Made by a program: the position numbers and the translations under genes
The notes under the pieces: model-generated
Databases searched by the model: none
Seen by the model: only the letters and a program-made list of their open reading frames with translations
Told to the model about the DNA's origin: nothing
Shown: piece by piece, positions 4,960-6,614 of the stretch
Position numbering within the stretch: the first letter of the stretch is position 1
How the letters are laid out: every line of letters starts with the position of its first letter
Origin: Methanobacteriota archaeon
GTDB taxonomy: Archaea; Thermoplasmatota; Poseidoniia; Poseidoniales; Thalassarchaeaceae
Direction of reading: 5' to 3'
NCBI GenBank assembly: GCA_002724815.1
Contig: PBPV01000027.1
Location: 15,801 to 22,414 of the forward strand
Length of the DNA: 6,614 nucleotides

Positions 4960-5654
4960 GTTCAAGCCACATGAAGAGACTGGCCATGCCGCGAAGCTGG
5001 CCATTGACCCGCAAGACCGACATTTGGATCTCACGCCCACGCCCGAGTGGGCACCCGCTTGAGCGTTGCATGGCCATGGGTGTCATTCTACGTGACGTCA
5101 TTGGTGTTGCAAAATCCATGCGAGAGGCCAAGCGCGCTCTCGCAACCCGTAAGATTCTCGTTGATGGTCGTGTGACGACCGACATTCGCCGTGGCGTTGG
5201 AGTCATGGACGTTCTGAGTGTTGGTGATGATCACTATCGCTGTGTTTTGGATATGAACGGCAAACTCCGTTATGCATCCATTTCTGCCAAAGAAGCAGGT
5301 CACAAACTCTGCCGAATCGATGGCAAGACCACCATCAAGGGTGGCGTAACTCAGCTCAATCTCCACGATGGGCGCAACATCTTGGTCGATGATGCGAACA
5401 AGTACAACACCATGGACACCTTGGTATTGGACGTTGAATCGCAGAAGATCGAGGGCCATCACAAGTTCGAAGCCGGCGCAAACTGCTACCTCATTGGTGG
5501 AAGTCACACCGGTGGTACAGCGACCATGAACGAATATTTGGTCAAGCGTTCAAGCAAAGACAACGAGGTTTTGTTTGAAGAATTCGGTACCATCGTCGAC
5601 CACGTGTTCGTGATTGGTGATGCAAATCTACCCCTGGATGAGGTGAACGCATGA
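4956..5654 (+). CDS. rps4e: Small-subunit ribosomal protein eS4 (S4e)
   Basis: This 232-residue protein is found only in archaea and eukaryotes. The N-terminus SHMKRLAMPRSWPLTRK (4-20) matches the H-x-K-R-L-x-A-P-x-x-W motif. An S4-like RNA-binding domain covers about 42-105 (VILRDVIGVAKSMREAKRAL, KILVDGRVTTDIRRGVGVMDV). The central domain has LCRIDGKTTIKGG and QLNLHDGRNILVDD (133-146), and a KOW-like segment with LIGGSHTGGTATM lies at 179-191, ending in FGTIVDHVFVIGD. eS4 binds 16S rRNA on the body of the 30S subunit. The start shares ATGA with uL24, and the end shares ATGA with uL5. GGAGG at 4942-4946 is 9 bases before the ATG. Confidence 0.97.
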   Translation: MSSSHMKRLAMPRSWPLTRKTDIWISRPRPSGHPLERCMAMGVILRDVIGVAKSMREAKRALATRKILVDGRVTTDIRRGVGVMDVLSVGDDHYRCVLDMNGKLRYASISAKEAGHKLCRIDGKTTIKGGVTQLNLHDGRNILVDDANKYNTMDTLVLDVESQKIEGHHKFEAGANCYLIGGSHTGGTATMNEYLVKRSSKDNEVLFEEFGTIVDHVFVIGDANLPLDEVNA

Positions 5655-6178
5655 GTGAGTCCGCCAATCCAATGACTGCACCTCGGATCACCAAGGTCAC
5701 CGTAAACATCGGTGTCGGAGAAGGTGGAAACCGCCTTCTCCTTGCAGAGAAAGTTCTCGGTCTGGTCTCAGGACTCGACCCGGTTCGTACTCTTTCAAAG
5801 AAGACCAACCGCGATTTGGGGACTCGTGAAGGGGCCCCTATCGGTTGCAAAGTCACACTCCGTGAACAAGAGCACATCGAAAAATTCCTGAAGGATGCTT
5901 TCTGGTGTCGTGAAAACACATTGCCTGCTTACAACTGGGATGACTCTGGAAATCTTTCCTTTGGCATCCGAGATTACACTGACTTCCCAGAGATGAAGTA
6001 TGACCCTGAGATTGGCATCTTTGGCATGGACGTTAACGTCGTGCTTGAGCGCCCAGGTCACCGTGTTAGCCGTCGCCGTCGCCGAAAGGCCAGCGTTGGT
6101 ACAGCACACCGAGTCTCTCGAGAAGAGAGTCTAGAATGGTTCCAAGGCCGATTTGGCCTAACTGTAGTGGAGGAGTGA
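5651..6178 (+). CDS. rpl5: Large-subunit ribosomal protein uL5 (L5)
   Basis: This 175-residue protein shows the archaeal uL5 core: [16 protein letters not shown] (11-26), [29 protein letters not shown] (43-71), [29 protein letters not shown] (100-128) and [16 protein letters not shown] (131-146). uL5 binds 5S rRNA in the central protuberance and contacts P-site tRNA through the loop before the beta sheet; the S-F-G-I and D-x-x-[IF]-G-I-F-G-M-D motifs are diagnostic. GAGGTGA at 5640-5646 is 4 bases before ATG 5651; an alternative in-frame ATG (Met8, 5672) would also give a family-like N-terminus (NPM...PRI), so the first seven residues are slightly uncertain. Codons for the terminal Glu-Glu form GGAGGAG for uS14. 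Confidence 0.97.
   Translation: MSESANPMTAPRITKVTVNIGVGEGGNRLLLAEKVLGLVSGLDPVRTLSKKTNRDLGTREGAPIGCKVTLREQEHIEKFLKDAFWCRENTLPAYNWDDSGNLSFGIRDYTDFPEMKYDPEIGIFGMDVNVVLERPGHRVSRRRRRKASVGTAHRVSREESLEWFQGRFGLTVVEE
6169..6175 (+). promoter_or_regulatory. Shine-Dalgarno GGAGGAG that fixes the uS14 start
   Basis: GGAGGAG, followed directly by the uL5 stop TGA, lies 5 bases before ATG 6181. The uS14 frame is open upstream to an ATG at 6136 inside uL5, but that start has no ribosome-binding site and would add 15 unrelated residues. Confidence 0.8.
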
Positions 6179-6180
6179 AG

Positions 6181-6333
6181 ATGGCAAGAGATCATGGAGA
6201 AAATATTGGCCGAACAGTTGGCTGCCGCCGTTGCGGTCGCAAGCGTGGTATGATTCGCCGACACGGACTTCGTCTGTGCCGTCAGTGCTTCCGGGATGTA
6301 GCCCCCCAGATTGGCTTCAAGAAATTTAGTTGA
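6181..6333 (+). CDS. rps14: Small-subunit ribosomal protein uS14 (S14), zinc-binding type
   Basis: This very small protein has 50 residues, the normal size for archaeal uS14. Cys15, Cys18, Cys33 and Cys36 form the C-x2-C...C-x2-C zinc ribbon ([20 protein letters not shown], then QCFRD), with the R-x-G-[LM]-I-R-x-[HY]-x-L-x-[LI]-C signature. The C-terminus [10 protein letters not shown] is the usual archaeal end. uS14 sits in the 30S head and folds around one zinc ion. The N-terminal residues are [14 protein letters not shown]; the GRT/CRRC spacing supports ATG 6181. It starts two bases after uL5 and its TGA stop lies within the GAGGTG of the uS8 ribosome-binding site. Confidence 0.97.
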   Translation: MARDHGENIGRTVGCRRCGRKRGMIRRHGLRLCRQCFRDVAPQIGFKKFS

Positions 6334-6345
6334 GGTGGTGAAGAG

Positions 6346-6614
6346 ATGCAATTTGATCCCCTAAGTGACGCCTTTGTGCGAATGTATAACGCAGAACAAG
6401 CTGGACATTACGAGGTCTCCCTCGCCCCAGCCAGCAAACTGCTTGATAATATGCTGAAAATCATGCAAGTATCCGGCTATGTCGGAGAATACGAGCGCGT
6501 GGCAAACGGTCGAGGCGATGCTTTCCGCGTCGAACTCGTCGGTGCCATCAATCGCTGTGGTGTCATCAAGCCACGACACAGTGTCAAGCGCGCAGAATTC
6601 GATAAGTGGGAGTC
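6346..6614 (+). CDS. rps8: Small-subunit ribosomal protein uS8 (S8), 5' part
   Basis: The frame from ATG 6346 runs open to the window end, giving 89 complete codons of an expected roughly 130. It begins MQFDPLSDAFVRMYNAEQAG, then APASKLLDNMLKIMQVSGYVGEYE (27-50), NGRGDAFRVELVGAINRCGVIKPR (54-77) and FDKWES. These match the archaeal uS8 pattern (D-P-L-x-D-A, P-x-S-K-L, V-M-x-x-x-G-Y-[IV]-G, G-x-I-N-x-C-G-x-I-K-P-R). uS8 binds 16S rRNA helix 21 and, in other organisms, can repress its own operon by binding a similar mRNA hairpin. The conserved C-terminal rRNA-binding motif lies outside the window. GAGGTG at 6332-6337 precedes the ATG by 8 bases, and GGTGA at 6337-6341 is an alternative pairing. 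Confidence 0.97.
   Translation, partial: MQFDPLSDAFVRMYNAEQAGHYEVSLAPASKLLDNMLKIMQVSGYVGEYERVANGRGDAFRVELVGAINRCGVIKPRHSVKRAEFDKWE

Noticed and set aside
6136..6180. Upstream extension of uS14 from ATG 6136
   Set aside because: It lies inside conserved uL5 sequence, has no ribosome-binding site, and the family N-terminus begins at 6181.
1..6614. CRISPR arrays, tRNA/rRNA genes, insertion sequences, attachment sites or origins
   Set aside because: The window is coding from end to end with ribosomal protein genes in canonical order; no direct repeats with spacers, terminal inverted repeats or transposase motifs were seen.

Overview
The window is a solid stretch of the archaeal S10/spc ribosomal-protein gene cluster, all on the + strand and with essentially no free DNA. 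Sixteen genes can be read: the 3' end of uL4, then uL23, uL2, uS19, uL22, uS3, uL29, aIF1 (SUI1 family), RNase P protein Rnp1 (Pop4/Rpp29 family), uS17, uL14, uL24, eS4, uL5, zinc-type uS14 and the 5' part of uS8. This is the classical archaeal order. The presence of eS4, of aIF1 plus Rnp1 between uL29 and uS17, and of a short zinc-ribbon uS14 rules out a bacterial origin.

Organism: arginine is written almost entirely with CGN codons, stop codons are almost all TGA, base composition is near-balanced, and nearly every gene has a Shine-Dalgarno sequence. Together with the glutamate-rich uS3 tail this suggests a mesophilic euryarchaeon, most likely of the marine Group II/III (Poseidoniia, Thermoplasmatota) type. 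The lineage is an inference from memory of these families; the archaeal assignment is secure.

Layout: 1-123 uL4 tail; 129-1150 uL23 and uL2; 1157-3222 uS19, uL22, uS3 and uL29; 3230-3790 aIF1 and Rnp1; 3793-4959 uS17, uL14 and uL24; 4956-6333 eS4, uL5 and uS14; 6346-end uS8, running off the window. The largest gap between genes is 14 bases (417-430), so there is no room for internal promoters, terminators or RNA genes between genes. The genes are surely co-transcribed from a promoter upstream of the window. Their products assemble into both ribosomal subunits; aIF1 works in start-codon selection on the 30S subunit, and Rnp1 matures tRNA 5' ends.

No new biological system is visible. The features worth a second look are mostly about translation signals. 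Fourteen of fifteen visible stops are TGA, and most junctions either overlap as ATGA/TGATG or embed the stop in the next gene's Shine-Dalgarno sequence. Upstream C-termini are often Glu-rich because their GAG codons are also the next ribosome-binding site. The aIF1 gene carries an internal, very strong Shine-Dalgarno sequence made of three consecutive AGR arginine codons, eight bases before an in-frame ATG. Protein oddities are a Lys/Arg/Gly-rich insertion in the uL24 KOW loop, loss of the putative metal ligands in uS17, a pentad-repeat acidic tail on uS3 and a basic N-terminal extension on uS19.
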